44,188 bases of DNA from Bacteroidales bacterium. Lineage in GTDB: Bacteria > Bacteroidota > Bacteroidia > Bacteroidales > VadinHA17. The DNA is taken from positions 1 to 44,188 of the forward strand of contig PMBC01000195.1 of the NCBI GenBank assembly GCA_003152835.1. Reading direction: 5' to 3'. The stretch's first letter is position 1. Each line of letters begins with the position of its first letter. The notes below the pieces were generated by a model. The model did not search any database, was not told the origin of the DNA, and saw only the letters and a program-made list of their open reading frames with translations. The translations under genes were made by a program, and so were the position numbers. Shown here one piece after another: positions 16,890 to 26,810 of the stretch.

Positions 16890-17675
16890 ATGGCAGGTGA
16901 AATTCTTACACAAAGGGAATTAAGAAGATACAGCAAACAGATAATGATCCCGGAAATCGGCACCGCCGGTCAGGAAAAGCTTAAAAAGTCAAAGGTCCTG
17001 GTCGTCGGTGCCGGCGGTTTGGGATGCCCGGTTCTCCAATACCTTGTTGCAGCCGGTGTCGGAAAAGTTGCCATAGCCGAATACGACATGGTCAGCGAGA
17101 CAAACCTGCAAAGACAGATCCTATATGGCTCTGACGACGTTGGCAAGCTCAAATCCATAATCGCAAAAAATCGGCTTGATCATCTCAACTCTCTTGTTGA
17201 GACTGAGATATTCAACCTCCGGCTTGATGCCTCCAATGCCCTGCGCATAATTAAAGATTTTGATATCGTTGTCGATGCAACCGACAATCCCGGGTCAAGG
17301 TATATCATCAATGATGCATGCGTTATTCTCAATAAACCAATGGTTCACGGGGCAATTTATAAATTCGAGGGACAGGTTTCCGTTTTTAATTTTGAAGGGG
17401 GGCCGACATTCAGGTGCTGCAACCCGGCAGTTAATAATAAGGAATTTCTGAATCCGTCTCCTGCTGAAGTTGGTGTAACAGGTGTTCTTCCGGGCATTAC
17501 AGGAACCTTTATGGCAAATGAAGTGATCAAAATAATTACTGGTTCAGGAAAAGTATTATCAGGGAAAATGCTGCTGTTCAATATCGCGGAGAATTCCTTC
17601 CGCCTGATTCATGTAAATAACATCCCTGGAAATCATAATATTACAGGCATGACGGCTAATCAGCCGGCAGGGTAA
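16890..17675 (+). CDS. ThiF/MoeB/HesA-family adenylyltransferase (E1-like)
   Basis: This 261-aa protein of the E1 superfamily adenylates the C-terminal Gly of a sulfur carrier such as MoaD or ThiS. The nucleotide-binding GAGGLGCP (40-47), NLQRQ (Arg75), Lys86 and DATDN (129-133) are intact. Features that differ from E. coli MoeB: the first zinc CxxC is a CC pair (Cys176-177), the C-terminal CxxC is absent, and the residue near the usual catalytic Cys is Ser190 (NPSPAEVGV). Adenylation is therefore plausible, but zinc binding and thioester chemistry are in doubt. MoaD/MoaE are encoded 24 kb away. It stands under its own promoter. Confidence 0.87.
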   Translation: MAGEILTQRELRRYSKQIMIPEIGTAGQEKLKKSKVLVVGAGGLGCPVLQYLVAAGVGKVAIAEYDMVSETNLQRQILYGSDDVGKLKSIIAKNRLDHLNSLVETEIFNLRLDASNALRIIKDFDIVVDATDNPGSRYIINDACVILNKPMVHGAIYKFEGQVSVFNFEGGPTFRCCNPAVNNKEFLNPSPAEVGVTGVLPGITGTFMANEVIKIITGSGKVLSGKMLLFNIAENSFRLIHVNNIPGNHNITGMTANQPAG

Positions 17676-17697
17676 TTACAATCTTATTCAAATAAAT

Positions 17698-17705
17698 TAA
17701 CTTTG
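17698..17705 (+). promoter_or_regulatory. Candidate -7 box for the AsmA-like gene
   Basis: TAACTTTG matches TAnnTTTG. It would start a transcript near 17712, so the in-frame TTG at 17703 cannot be the translation start. This supports the ATG at 17745. No good -33 box is seen. Confidence 0.5.
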
Positions 17706-17744
17706 GCACCGTTATCTGCCCTGCGAACAGTTAGGTGTTGGTTT

Positions 17745-20354
17745 ATGAAATTGTTATTTCGATTCCTTAAAATATTTGCCGTGATTATAATTACAGTCAC
17801 GGTTGCTCTCTTCACCGCTTCATTTTTATTGCAGGACCAGGTTACGGGAATGATCCTGAAATCCCTCAATAAGGATATCCAGACAAAATTTGAATTTGAG
17901 TCGTCACACCTCTCTTTCCTCCGAAAATTTCCAAAAGCATCGCTGGACCTTAAAGATGTGCTTGTTCACTCATCTCCCGGCTTTGATGCCGCGTCTTTTG
18001 GCAAAACGAATACCGACACTCTTTTATTTGCAAAGTCGGTTATCGCAGAATTCAGCATAACTGACATCATCCATGGCATTTACAACATTGACCGTATAGG
18101 TGTTAAGCAGGGAAGGCTGAATATCTTCACCGATACTGCAGGCCACGTCAACTATGAAATAAGTGCAGATACCGGCCAGGGTTCCAGAGATATTTTAACA
18201 ATAAATCTCGACAGGATAAATGCTTCTGATATATTCGTAAAATATTGTGATCTGGCCAAAAAACTGGTTATCAAAGGATTGGTTGATGACGGCAGGATGA
18301 AAAGCAAAATATCCGGTGATGATATTGATTTCACTGCCGTGGGTGATATGCGGATTGATAATTTCACTCTTTATGGTTTCACCATCAGCAGAAGCATAGA
18401 AGCTTCAATTGATGTTGCATTATATAGTTCGCCGAAGGGTATCCTTTTCAGTAAGGGGAGCCTGGTAATTGATAATATTGATTTCGGAGTGAGTGGATTC
18501 ATCTCAAAAGATGATATCCTTGACCTTGCACTTAATGGTAAGAATATCGATATCTCGGGCATTAAAAAGTATCTGCCTGAAAAGTACAATGAAAAGATTG
18601 CGGCTTATAATCCTTCGGGAATACTCAATCTCAGCAGCACAATAAAAGGGCCGATAACAAGAACTTTAAATCCCCTGATAAAAATAAATTTTGACCTTTC
18701 AAAGGGTCATGTTTCTTATCTGAATTCAGCACTTAACATAAACGCCCTCTCTTTCAAGGGCTGCTTCACCAATGGTGCGAAAATGGACCTGAAAACCAGC
18801 GCCGTCACTTTGAATGATATGACCGGGACACTTGGATCTGCTCAATACTCAGGGTCGCTGTCACTGGCGGATTTCCATTCACCCAACGGCAGCCTGCAGC
18901 TTAAGGGAAAACTTATTCCTTCAGAACTAAAGGAGTTCTTTGATCTCCGTGATATCTCCACTTCAAAGGGGAGCGTCGATTTTGTACTTTCGATAATGGG
19001 GAAAGTGCCTGCCGTGGAGAAATTTTCATTTTCGGATTTTCTTGCCCTTGATCCCATAGCTGATCTGCGTTTCAATTCATTCGGAATCGGTGTGCACAAC
19101 GACAAAATCATGGTTGACAATGTAAGCGGAAACCTTTTTGTGTCAGATACCGTTACAGCAAAAGATCTTAAATTCAGCTACCGCAAGCAGGATTTTAAGC
19201 TTAACGGCACTTTTATTAATCTTACCGGATGGCTGACCGGGAAACCTGTTATACTTGCTGCAGAGGCTGCCCTGACTGCCAAAACTATCAGGCCCGAACT
19301 TCTTTTTCCTTCACTTTCTGACACTTCTTCGGCAAAAACAGCCTATCTCCTCCCAAGGGATATTATTCTTGATCTTGATTTCGCCTTTGACAATTTTGAA
19401 TATAAGACTTTCAGCGCTGAAAAAATTAAGGGTTCAATGAGTTACAAGCCTGGGATCTTCAACTTTAAAGCTTTGAAATTAAATACAATGGAAGGGGCTG
19501 TCTCAGGTAATGGTTTTATACTTCAGAACAAAGATAAATCGTTTCTCGGGAGGGGCAGTTTTAATATTGAATCGGTTGATATAAACAAAGCATTTAATGT
19601 GTTCCATAATTTCGGTCAGGATTTCATTAAAGCTGAAAATCTCGCCGGGAAGATTTCAGGCAATACATCGGTTCTGATCCCGGCTGATTCGTTGCTCAAG
19701 CCAGCCATCAAATCAATATCCGCCGAAGGGAAATTCACAATGGAAAACGGGGCTCTAGTCAACTTTGAGCCAATACAGGAACTCTCTTCATTTATAGAAA
19801 TATCTGAACTGAAAGACATACATTTTCAAAAGCTTGAGAATGATTTTTTTATCAGGAATAATTTTGTTTATATTCCTCAGATGGATGTGAAATCATCGGC
19901 TGCCGATCTTGCGGTTAGCGGCAAGCACAGCTTCAACGACGATTACGAATATCATGTCAGGATCCTGCTGTCGGAAATGCTCAGTAAAAAAATCAGGAAA
20001 CCCAGGCCTAATACCACTGAATTTGGTGCTGTCACTGATGACGGGCTGGGTCGCACTTCTATGTTATTGAAAATCGTCAATAAAGGCGAAAATGCAAAGG
20101 TAAGCTACGATATCAAGGCTGCAGGGAGTCAGATAAAGAATGATATCAAAACGGAACGGAAGACACTTAAAACAATTCTTAACCAGGAGTACGGGTGGTT
20201 TAAAAAAGACACTGCCGCAACACCCAGGCAAACAACATCTGCTCCACGGTTTAAAGTTGCCTGGGGAGATTCAGATACCACAAAGGTTGAGGAGAAGGAG
20301 AAGCCCACGGAGAGCAAAGATTCTCCGATTAAAAATCTCTTCAGGAAAAAATAG
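17745..20354 (+). CDS. AsmA-family protein
   Basis: This large protein of 869 aa is anchored by one N-terminal membrane helix (about residues 7-30). The rest is a repetitive beta-rich body of the AsmA/TamB-like family with runs such as FEFESSHLSFLRKFPKASL, followed by a C-terminal AsmA domain. Such proteins bridge the periplasm and help move phospholipids to the outer membrane. The tail is Lys/Glu/Pro-rich (VEEKEKPTESKDSPIKNLFR). The start was set at ATG 17745 by the -7 box and the signal-anchor position. It is followed after 28 bp by a sensor kinase. Confidence 0.88.
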   Translation: MKLLFRFLKIFAVIIITVTVALFTASFLLQDQVTGMILKSLNKDIQTKFEFESSHLSFLRKFPKASLDLKDVLVHSSPGFDAASFGKTNTDTLLFAKSVIAEFSITDIIHGIYNIDRIGVKQGRLNIFTDTAGHVNYEISADTGQGSRDILTINLDRINASDIFVKYCDLAKKLVIKGLVDDGRMKSKISGDDIDFTAVGDMRIDNFTLYGFTISRSIEASIDVALYSSPKGILFSKGSLVIDNIDFGVSGFISKDDILDLALNGKNIDISGIKKYLPEKYNEKIAAYNPSGILNLSSTIKGPITRTLNPLIKINFDLSKGHVSYLNSALNINALSFKGCFTNGAKMDLKTSAVTLNDMTGTLGSAQYSGSLSLADFHSPNGSLQLKGKLIPSELKEFFDLRDISTSKGSVDFVLSIMGKVPAVEKFSFSDFLALDPIADLRFNSFGIGVHNDKIMVDNVSGNLFVSDTVTAKDLKFSYRKQDFKLNGTFINLTGWLTGKPVILAAEAALTAKTIRPELLFPSLSDTSSAKTAYLLPRDIILDLDFAFDNFEYKTFSAEKIKGSMSYKPGIFNFKALKLNTMEGAVSGNGFILQNKDKSFLGRGSFNIESVDINKAFNVFHNFGQDFIKAENLAGKISGNTSVLIPADSLLKPAIKSISAEGKFTMENGALVNFEPIQELSSFIEISELKDIHFQKLENDFFIRNNFVYIPQMDVKSSAADLAVSGKHSFNDDYEYHVRILLSEMLSKKIRKPRPNTTEFGAVTDDGLGRTSMLLKIVNKGENAKVSYDIKAAGSQIKNDIKTERKTLKTILNQEYGWFKKDTAATPRQTTSAPRFKVAWGDSDTTKVEEKEKPTESKDSPIKNLFRKK

Positions 20355-20382
20355 TTAACTTCATAAGATTAAATATCCTTGT

Positions 20383-21531
20383 GTGAACAAATACCGGTAC
20401 AATACCAACTGGATGCTTTTCATTTTCCTGTTCGCAATATTGACCGGACTTGGATCCCTGATATATACCCGCTTTCTTGTAAATATCCTGAAGGCTGAAG
20501 AAAGAATCAAGGTCGAACAGTGGGCAGAAGCCACAAGGCTCATTGCATTGCCCGATTCAAGCCATACTGAATTCCTTTCATCGATAATTGAAAACAACCT
20601 TAGTGTCCCCGTAATTCTTACCGACGAGGCCGATACAATTATCGGATCAAAGAATTTTGATGAACTCAGGATGCGCGATCCCGGTTATCTCCATTCGCAG
20701 CTTGAAAAGATCAAGAATAAAAATAAGCCCATTATCATTGATATCGGGAACGGCCACAGATCCATGATCTATTACAAGGATAGCATAATTCTCACACAGC
20801 TGAATTATTATCCATACGTTCAGCTTGCGATCATTCTCCTCTTCATTCTTGTTGCCTATCTGGCCTTCAACTCTTCGCGCAAAGCAGAAGAGAACCAGGT
20901 GTGGGTCAGCATGTCGAAAGAGACCGCTCACCAGCTTGGCACTCCGACATCATCTCTTGCCGGATGGGTTGAGATACTGCACAATAAATATCCCGAAGTG
21001 ACGCTTACAAATGAAATTGCGCAGGATGTTGCAAGGCTCGAAAAGATAACGGAACGATTTTCCAGGATCGGCGCAAAACCTCCGCTTGCAAAAGAGGATA
21101 TTGTCGGTATCATCTCCCGCACAATTGATTACCTGAAGACAAGATCGTCTTCCAAGGTGAGGTTTCTGCCTCTGTTTGATGATAAAAAAGTCATCTCTGT
21201 TCCTGTCAATGCCTCTCTTTTTGAATGGGTTATTGAGAATGTCTCAAAGAACGCTATTGACGCAATGGAGGGAAGCGGCGAGATCAGATTCAATATTTCT
21301 GAGACAGATAAAACCATTCTGGTTGATATAACTGATACGGGAAAGGGAATACCAAGGAATGCTTTCAAGAAGATATTCAACCCCGGCTATACAACGAAAC
21401 AGAGAGGCTGGGGACTTGGTCTTTCTCTTGCAAAAAGGATCATTGAGGAGTTCCATAACGGAAAGATATATGTGAGAAACTCTGAGGTTGGCATAGGTAC
21501 CTGCATCAGGATCGTTATGAACAGGGAATAA
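20383..21531 (+). CDS. Orphan sensor histidine kinase
   Basis: This 382-aa kinase has membrane helices at about 11-34 and 145-163 flanking a periplasmic domain of ~110 aa. The catalytic core has His183 in ETAHQLGTPTSSLAGW, an N box (IENVSKNAIDAM), DTGKGIP and GWGLGLSLAKRI. All ATP-binding and phosphotransfer residues are present. The start is GTG (20383-20385). No response regulator is adjacent, so the partner is elsewhere. It lies 28 bp after the AsmA-like gene and may be co-transcribed with it. Confidence 0.92.
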   Translation: MNKYRYNTNWMLFIFLFAILTGLGSLIYTRFLVNILKAEERIKVEQWAEATRLIALPDSSHTEFLSSIIENNLSVPVILTDEADTIIGSKNFDELRMRDPGYLHSQLEKIKNKNKPIIIDIGNGHRSMIYYKDSIILTQLNYYPYVQLAIILLFILVAYLAFNSSRKAEENQVWVSMSKETAHQLGTPTSSLAGWVEILHNKYPEVTLTNEIAQDVARLEKITERFSRIGAKPPLAKEDIVGIISRTIDYLKTRSSSKVRFLPLFDDKKVISVPVNASLFEWVIENVSKNAIDAMEGSGEIRFNISETDKTILVDITDTGKGIPRNAFKKIFNPGYTTKQRGWGLGLSLAKRIIEEFHNGKIYVRNSEVGIGTCIRIVMNRE

Positions 21532-21540
21532 TTTAATCCT

Positions 21541-21548
21541 TATATTTG
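21541..21548 (+). promoter_or_regulatory. Candidate -7 box for the U32 gene
   Basis: TATATTTG matches TAnnTTTG, 20 nt upstream of the U32 gene ATG at 21569. No TTTG -33 box at 19 bp. Confidence 0.45.
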
Positions 21549-21568
21549 CAGCCCGCAAGTTTTAGTCA

Positions 21569-22825
21569 ATGAACAGGAAGGATATTGAGGTAATGGCCCC
21601 GGCAGGGTCGTATGATTCGCTTTCGGCAGCGATCCAGGGTGGTGCTGATTCAGTTTACTTTGGTGTCGGGCAGCTCAATATGAGAGCTGGATCAGCAGAC
21701 AGTTTTTCGCCCGACGACCTCCGTAAAATTACCGGCATCTGCAGGGAAAATGGCCTGAAAAGCTATCTTACCGTGAATGTAGTTGTTTACGACAGCGAGA
21801 TCGGCCAAATGCAGAATATCATTGATACTGCTTCCGAAAGCGGTATAACTGCAATAATTGCCTCTGACCTTTCAGCCATAGAATATGCTTTCAGAAAAGG
21901 AGTAGAGGTACATCTCTCCACACAGCTCAATATTTCAAATTCCGGGGCACTGAAATTCTACTCAAAGTGGGCTGATGTCGCCGTTCTCGCAAGGGAGCTT
22001 AACCTTGACCAGGTAAAATATATCTACGAATCAATCAGGAGCCAGGATATCCTGGGGCCGAAAGGAGAGCTTGTCAGGATCGAGATGTTTGTTCACGGGG
22101 CTCTCTGCATGGCCATCTCCGGTAAATGTTACCTCAGCCTTCACGAAAACAATGCTTCGGCAAACCGGGGCAGCTGTTACCTGACTTGCCGGAAGCCATA
22201 CCTGGTCACTGAAAAGGAATCAGGCTACCAGCTCGAAATTGACAATGAATTCATAATGTCGCCAAAAGACCTTTGCACTATAGGGTTTATCGATAAGATG
22301 ATCGATGCCGGCGTAAGAATATTTAAGATTGAAGGTAGGGCCAGATCGGCTGAATATGTCAGGGTTGTCACATCGTGCTATGATGAGGCTGTAACGGCGG
22401 TTTTTGACGGCACCTATTCGGAAGAGAAAATTGCAGGATGGCGTAACAGATTATCATCGGTATTCAACAGGGGCTTCTGGGATGGCTATTACCTTGGACA
22501 GAAGCTCGGGGAATGGAATACCAGGTATGGTTCAAGCGCCACAAAAAAGAAAGTTTACCTTGGAAAGATCACTAATTATTTCACTAAGCTGAATGTCGCC
22601 GAGATAAAGGTCGAAAACGGGGATCTCTGCAAGGGAGACACTATATTGATAATGGGCCCGACAACAGGGGTAATAGAGTACAGTGCAGGAGAAATACGTG
22701 TTGACCTTCAGCAGACAGATACAGCTAAAAAGGGAGAACTCTGTTCCATCAAAATTGATAATTACCTGAGAAGGTCCGACAAGGTATATAAATGGGTCGA
22801 TTCCGATGATCTTAAAAACCAGTGA
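21569..22825 (+). CDS. U32 family protein, TrhP-like tRNA U34 hydroxylase
   Basis: This 418-aa protein carries the U32 signature around residues 172-190, FVHGALCMAISGKCYLS. Additional cysteines at 203, 207 and 236 suggest an Fe-S cluster. Family length and a C-terminal domain (FTKLNVAEIKVENGDLCKGD) fit the YegQ/TrhP branch, which makes 5-hydroxyuridine at tRNA position 34 using prephenate, rather than the shorter UbiU/UbiV or longer RlhA proteins. It is not a true peptidase by current understanding. It is convergent with selU, which also acts on U34. Assignment to TrhP is inference. Confidence 0.85.
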   Translation: MNRKDIEVMAPAGSYDSLSAAIQGGADSVYFGVGQLNMRAGSADSFSPDDLRKITGICRENGLKSYLTVNVVVYDSEIGQMQNIIDTASESGITAIIASDLSAIEYAFRKGVEVHLSTQLNISNSGALKFYSKWADVAVLARELNLDQVKYIYESIRSQDILGPKGELVRIEMFVHGALCMAISGKCYLSLHENNASANRGSCYLTCRKPYLVTEKESGYQLEIDNEFIMSPKDLCTIGFIDKMIDAGVRIFKIEGRARSAEYVRVVTSCYDEAVTAVFDGTYSEEKIAGWRNRLSSVFNRGFWDGYYLGQKLGEWNTRYGSSATKKKVYLGKITNYFTKLNVAEIKVENGDLCKGDTILIMGPTTGVIEYSAGEIRVDLQQTDTAKKGELCSIKIDNYLRRSDKVYKWVDSDDLKNQ

Positions 22826-22848
22826 ATAAGCCAGTTCACCAGCTTATT
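22825..22848. terminator. Possible bidirectional terminator between U32 gene and selU
   Basis: AATAAGC at 22825-22831 pairs with GCTTATT at 22842-22848 across a 10-nt loop, ending in a T run. It lies at the convergent junction of the two genes and overlaps the selU 3' end. The stem is short (7 bp), so confidence is low. Confidence 0.4.
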
Positions 22849-23879
22849 TTACCTGCTGCTTCAAGCACTTTCAAGGTATTGTTTTCAATATCATCAGTTT
22901 CGGTTTTTATGCAGATGATATTCTTCTTCGGTTTTTGTCCGATCCCAAACATGTAAGCTTTATCGTAATACTTCAGGGTTATCTCAATTGCTTTTGCAAA
23001 ATCGCCTGCCTCAACTGCGCTGATCGCACCCCTGGTATTGTCTCCCCCGAGCCGTTTGCTGATTCTTTTGATTGATTCTATAAGGTGTTCCGGCGGATAT
23101 GTCGAATATTCCGCAATAAGTCTCGGCAATCTTATCCCGATATCCATCAAAAGAACAATTGTGGGAGATGCCTGCATGTTGGAATAAAACTCATCCGGCA
23201 TAAATACGGTTCCGATGTTTCTGCTTTCATCCTCAAGCCAGACCGGGAAATTATCATCAACTTTTTTCCATTGATCAAAGAGGAGGTTTGCGAAGTGTTC
23301 AGTCGATGGCTGGGGAAGCTGTCCAAGGGCTCCGAAAGCAGAACCTTTATGGTTAGCGATACCTTCAAGATCTATAGTCTTGTGCCCGAGTTTTTTAATC
23401 TGGTGAAGAATCTGCGTCTTGCTGCTCCCTGTCATCCCTCCCAGGACTACCGTTTTTCGTCTTTGGGAAAGAGATGCGAGAATATGATGCCTGTAGGATT
23501 TATAGCCGCCGTCAAGCACTTCAGTGTTCAGATCGCCCAGTGAAAACAGCCATGCCATAGCCTCTGATCGCATCCCTCCGCGCCAGCAATGAACAAGTAT
23601 TCTGCCCTCCCTGGCAATTTTAAGGGCCTCCCTGAGCTTTTCATGCATTAAGGGACCCGTCAGTTCCAGTCCGGATATAATTGCGCTGCTTCTGCCCTCT
23701 TTCCTATATTTTATCCCAACGGCTTCGCGTTCCTTATCATTAAAAAGCGGGATATTGAAAGCGCCGGGGATATGTCCCGCAGCAAATTCTGAAGGAGATC
23801 TTACATCGGCAATCGGAATTGTCTCAGCCATTTTCAGAAACTCTGCCGCTGAAGTTTTTTTCAAAACCTGTAATGCCAT
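22836..23879 (-). CDS. selU: tRNA 2-selenouridine synthase
   Basis: This 347-aa protein (SelU/MnmH) replaces sulfur with selenium at the 2 position of U34 in some tRNAs via a geranylated intermediate. It has an N-terminal rhodanese domain (1-130) with active Cys98 in LVHCWRGGMRSEAMAW. A P-loop ATPase domain follows from about residue 143. The Walker A reads GMTGSSKT (148-155), so the Gly normally before Lys is Ser153 (AGC), a deviation from GxxxxGK[ST]. Selenophosphate synthase is not in the window. It lies next to the U32 tRNA-modification gene. Confidence 0.9.
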   Translation of the reverse strand: MALQVLKKTSAAEFLKMAETIPIADVRSPSEFAAGHIPGAFNIPLFNDKEREAVGIKYRKEGRSSAIISGLELTGPLMHEKLREALKIAREGRILVHCWRGGMRSEAMAWLFSLGDLNTEVLDGGYKSYRHHILASLSQRRKTVVLGGMTGSSKTQILHQIKKLGHKTIDLEGIANHKGSAFGALGQLPQPSTEHFANLLFDQWKKVDDNFPVWLEDESRNIGTVFMPDEFYSNMQASPTIVLLMDIGIRLPRLIAEYSTYPPEHLIESIKRISKRLGGDNTRGAISAVEAGDFAKAIEITLKYYDKAYMFGIGQKPKKNIICIKTETDDIENNTLKVLEAAGKISW

Positions 23880-23922
23880 CTGCCCGGAAGATTAAATGCC
23901 TTGTGAAACGATCCTGTTTTTG

Positions 23923-26745
23923 TCAGCTCTTGCTGAAATGTTTCGCAAAGAGATTTTTCAGATCATCTATCCTGACTGGCTTAGGGATAAACTCCCTGAT
24001 GCCGGATAATTCTGCCTTTCTTCTTGCGTCGGGCATATTATCTGCGGTAAATGCCACGATGAGCACTGATTTGTCACCAGCGAGTATTTTCCTCGCTGAA
24101 TCATAACCATTCATTTCGGGCATTATAAGATCCATGAAAATGAGGTCATATTTTTTATTTTTCGCCAGTAAGAAGCCTTCATGACCGTCATCAGCAATAT
24201 CGTATGAGTACCCCAGCGACTTAAGCATTGTGCCGATAACCTTCTGGTTCATTTTATTGTCTTCGACAACCAGTATCTGAAGATCGCTTTTAATATTACC
24301 TGCATCTGCCAGCAGAGAGAGCGTTTCTATATAAGGGAAACCGTCACGGACAGCATTAATAAGTTCATTATCGTCAAAAGGCTTGACAAGATAATGATCA
24401 ACTCCCATTGTAATGCATTTCATGTAATTCCCCTTCTGGTCGTTTGAGCTGATCATGAACATTACAAAGTTGCCCGACAGATTGTTTTCCCATATGGCAT
24501 GAGCAGCATCAAACCCGTTAAAATCCTCATCATCAGTAATTACAACAAGGTTGTATCTGTCGTGGTCCTGGCTCAGGTTAGTCTTTATCTGTCCGGTAGT
24601 CGATTTCTGGTAAGTTGTGACCGATACGCTTAGCCCCAGCCTGTGCAGAGAGCTCAGTATATCCTCATCGCGGTTATGCGAGCCGGAAATGATAAGGGCT
24701 TTTATCTTGTCAAATGAGGTGATTTTCCCCTGGTCAAGGTTCTTTACCAGCTTGTCGTTTGAATATGCGGTTATGGTGAAAGATATCTTTGTCCCCTTGT
24801 TTCCCGGAAGACCGGAAGGACTTTCGGCTGTAAGTTCTCCACCCATCATTTCAACAAGCTGTCTTGCAAGGATTGTCCCGAATCCCGATTCATCACTTCC
24901 CCACGATGCCTTGGATTCAACATTAATATAATCCCCGAAGATCTTTTTAAAGCTAGCCTTATCAAAGCCTGTACCGGTATCGAGCAGCTCAAAGCCGAGC
25001 GTTATTATCCCGTTCCTGTTGTTTTTCATTATGCAGTTCAAAAGTATCTCCCCCTTCTGGGTATTGGAGGCAGAATGGTTTATCAGGTTAGTAAGAACCT
25101 GCCGTAACCTGAAGGGGTCAGCAATTATGCTGCCGGGAATATTCTCGTCGATATTATATTTAAAAACAACATCATTATCGGCAATATATGTCTTGGCGAG
25201 ATCGGAGCAGTAATTTATTTCTTCACTCAGGCTGAACGGAACCTCATCAAGGATCATTTTCCCGGTTTCAATCTTTGAAAAATCAAGGATGTCGTTTATA
25301 ATGTTAAGAAGAACCTCTGTGGACCGGCGCAGCAGTTTTATTATCTCTTTCACATCATCCGGTGTATCCTTCCTGTTAAGGATGTCCGTCATGCCGATGA
25401 TCCCGTTTAGCGGTGTCCGGATCTCGTAACTCATTCGCGCAAGGAACTCCGATTTTGCCTCATTTGCCTTTGCTTCCTGCTTGCGCGCAGATTCAAGCAT
25501 CGTAACATCTATAAGGATCTCCATCGTTGCCTCTTCACCCATGAACACGACAGGTATGCTGTTCCTGTAAAGCACAATTTCACCAATTTCTTTTTTGATA
25601 ATGACGAACTGGTCGGGGTTGAATGCCCCTCCAAGGTTCTTCGAGAAATAATCATTTCCTTCCGGATGCGTTGTTTCAGGGAAGATCTTTCCTCTCATTT
25701 CCGCTTCTCCGGGATATGAGTACTGATTTGCAGCTACCTTGTTGGCCTTTATTATTTCCCTGTTCCTGTTGTGAATTATAACACCCACAGGCATCTCCTC
25801 AATAAGCATGAAAAGCATCTTTTCGGATTCGCTCAGCCGCTTCGTCTCCGATTTTTGTTTACTGAGATACCTCATGAAAATAGAGATAAGTAACTGTATC
25901 AGAAGAAGCGTTCCGGTCACAATTAATATGGAATTCCGGATAATATATTTTTGGAATAGTTCGGTAGGCGCGGTGAAAACAAGGCAAAGGTTTCTCTGAA
26001 GAAGCTGCGTAGGATAAAAGGATGATATTACTTCTTTTGATACGCCATTGATTTCAGCCGTGTGAATAAGGTTGCTAATTGTCCCGTTATCAATAGCTGC
26101 AGCAATGGTCAATATCTTTGAGTAGGTTATTTTGCTGCCGCTGTTGTTGAAAATTATATCCCCCGAATCGCTTACCACCCATTGCCATTGGTAATCCTTA
26201 AGATTGAACTCCGAGAAAATCTCCTTGAAGTAGTTCTGGTAATCAACCGTAACGACAATATCGCCGATTGCAACATTGTTTTCATAGATAGGAAGATAAT
26301 AATTGAATTTTTTGTTTTCTTCAACCAGCTTCTCCCGCTCGGCAATTTCACCCTGCACATGAAGCACGTACGGCGGCTGCTCCAGCCAGTCCCCCTGTTC
26401 ATCTTTTTTTAATGTAAATTCATTCCGGTTGTGGTCGAAGATTTTGATGCCGGTCACAAAATCCTTATATTTTGAATAGAATAATTTCATCCTTTCAGTA
26501 ACCTGGTATCGCTGGTCTTTATCAATGAAAAAAGAAACCATATCTCCCGGAAGCATTACCTGATTAAGGTCGCTTGTAAAATAGTTATTTGTACCGTCAA
26601 CGGAAAGCCCCACTATCTGGACCTGCCGGTCGAGAAGGGCGGTAATGTAATTTATCTGTTTATTATAGAGGCTTCTATAATAGAAAAAGTTTGCCAGCAT
26701 TATTATGACGAAGGCTGTATAGACAAAGATCAGGAGTTTTTTCAT
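23923..26745 (-). CDS. Hybrid sensor kinase with degenerate kinase core
   Basis: This 940-aa membrane protein has TM1 at about 4-22, an external sensor domain (about 30-265, Cache-like by size and position), TM2 at 271-292, a PAS-like domain (about 308-415), HisKA, HATPase and two receivers. The HisKA motif reads [12 protein letters not shown]: Tyr440 (TAC, 25426-25428) replaces the phospho-accepting His. The N box is altered (NLINHSASN) and G2 is weak (ESGFGTILA), although DTGTGF remains. Receiver 1 (680-803) is degenerate. Receiver 2 (about 822-938) is canonical, with Asp872 in [12 protein letters not shown] and Lys922. It may be a pseudokinase relaying through receiver 2, or the His codon may be a mutation or sequencing error. 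Confidence 0.9.
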   Translation of the reverse strand: MKKLLIFVYTAFVIIMLANFFYYRSLYNKQINYITALLDRQVQIVGLSVDGTNNYFTSDLNQVMLPGDMVSFFIDKDQRYQVTERMKLFYSKYKDFVTGIKIFDHNRNEFTLKKDEQGDWLEQPPYVLHVQGEIAEREKLVEENKKFNYYLPIYENNVAIGDIVVTVDYQNYFKEIFSEFNLKDYQWQWVVSDSGDIIFNNSGSKITYSKILTIAAAIDNGTISNLIHTAEINGVSKEVISSFYPTQLLQRNLCLVFTAPTELFQKYIIRNSILIVTGTLLLIQLLISIFMRYLSKQKSETKRLSESEKMLFMLIEEMPVGVIIHNRNREIIKANKVAANQYSYPGEAEMRGKIFPETTHPEGNDYFSKNLGGAFNPDQFVIIKKEIGEIVLYRNSIPVVFMGEEATMEILIDVTMLESARKQEAKANEAKSEFLARMSYEIRTPLNGIIGMTDILNRKDTPDDVKEIIKLLRRSTEVLLNIINDILDFSKIETGKMILDEVPFSLSEEINYCSDLAKTYIADNDVVFKYNIDENIPGSIIADPFRLRQVLTNLINHSASNTQKGEILLNCIMKNNRNGIITLGFELLDTGTGFDKASFKKIFGDYINVESKASWGSDESGFGTILARQLVEMMGGELTAESPSGLPGNKGTKISFTITAYSNDKLVKNLDQGKITSFDKIKALIISGSHNRDEDILSSLHRLGLSVSVTTYQKSTTGQIKTNLSQDHDRYNLVVITDDEDFNGFDAAHAIWENNLSGNFVMFMISSNDQKGNYMKCITMGVDHYLVKPFDDNELINAVRDGFPYIETLSLLADAGNIKSDLQILVVEDNKMNQKVIGTMLKSLGYSYDIADDGHEGFLLAKNKKYDLIFMDLIMPEMNGYDSARKILAGDKSVLIVAFTADNMPDARRKAELSGIREFIPKPVRIDDLKNLFAKHFSKS

Positions 26746-26810
26746 CAGGTTTCTCGTTTGCCGGCAAATGGCTGGTAAAGATATGTTAAATAGAAATAAA
26801 TTCTAATGTA

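Noticed and set aside
17703-17744. TTG start for the AsmA-like protein.
   Set aside because: A TAACTTTG promoter box overlaps it, and the ATG at 17745 gives a proper membrane anchor.
23085-23543. 152-aa ORF antisense to selU.
   Set aside because: It has no recognisable motif and overlaps a conserved coding region.
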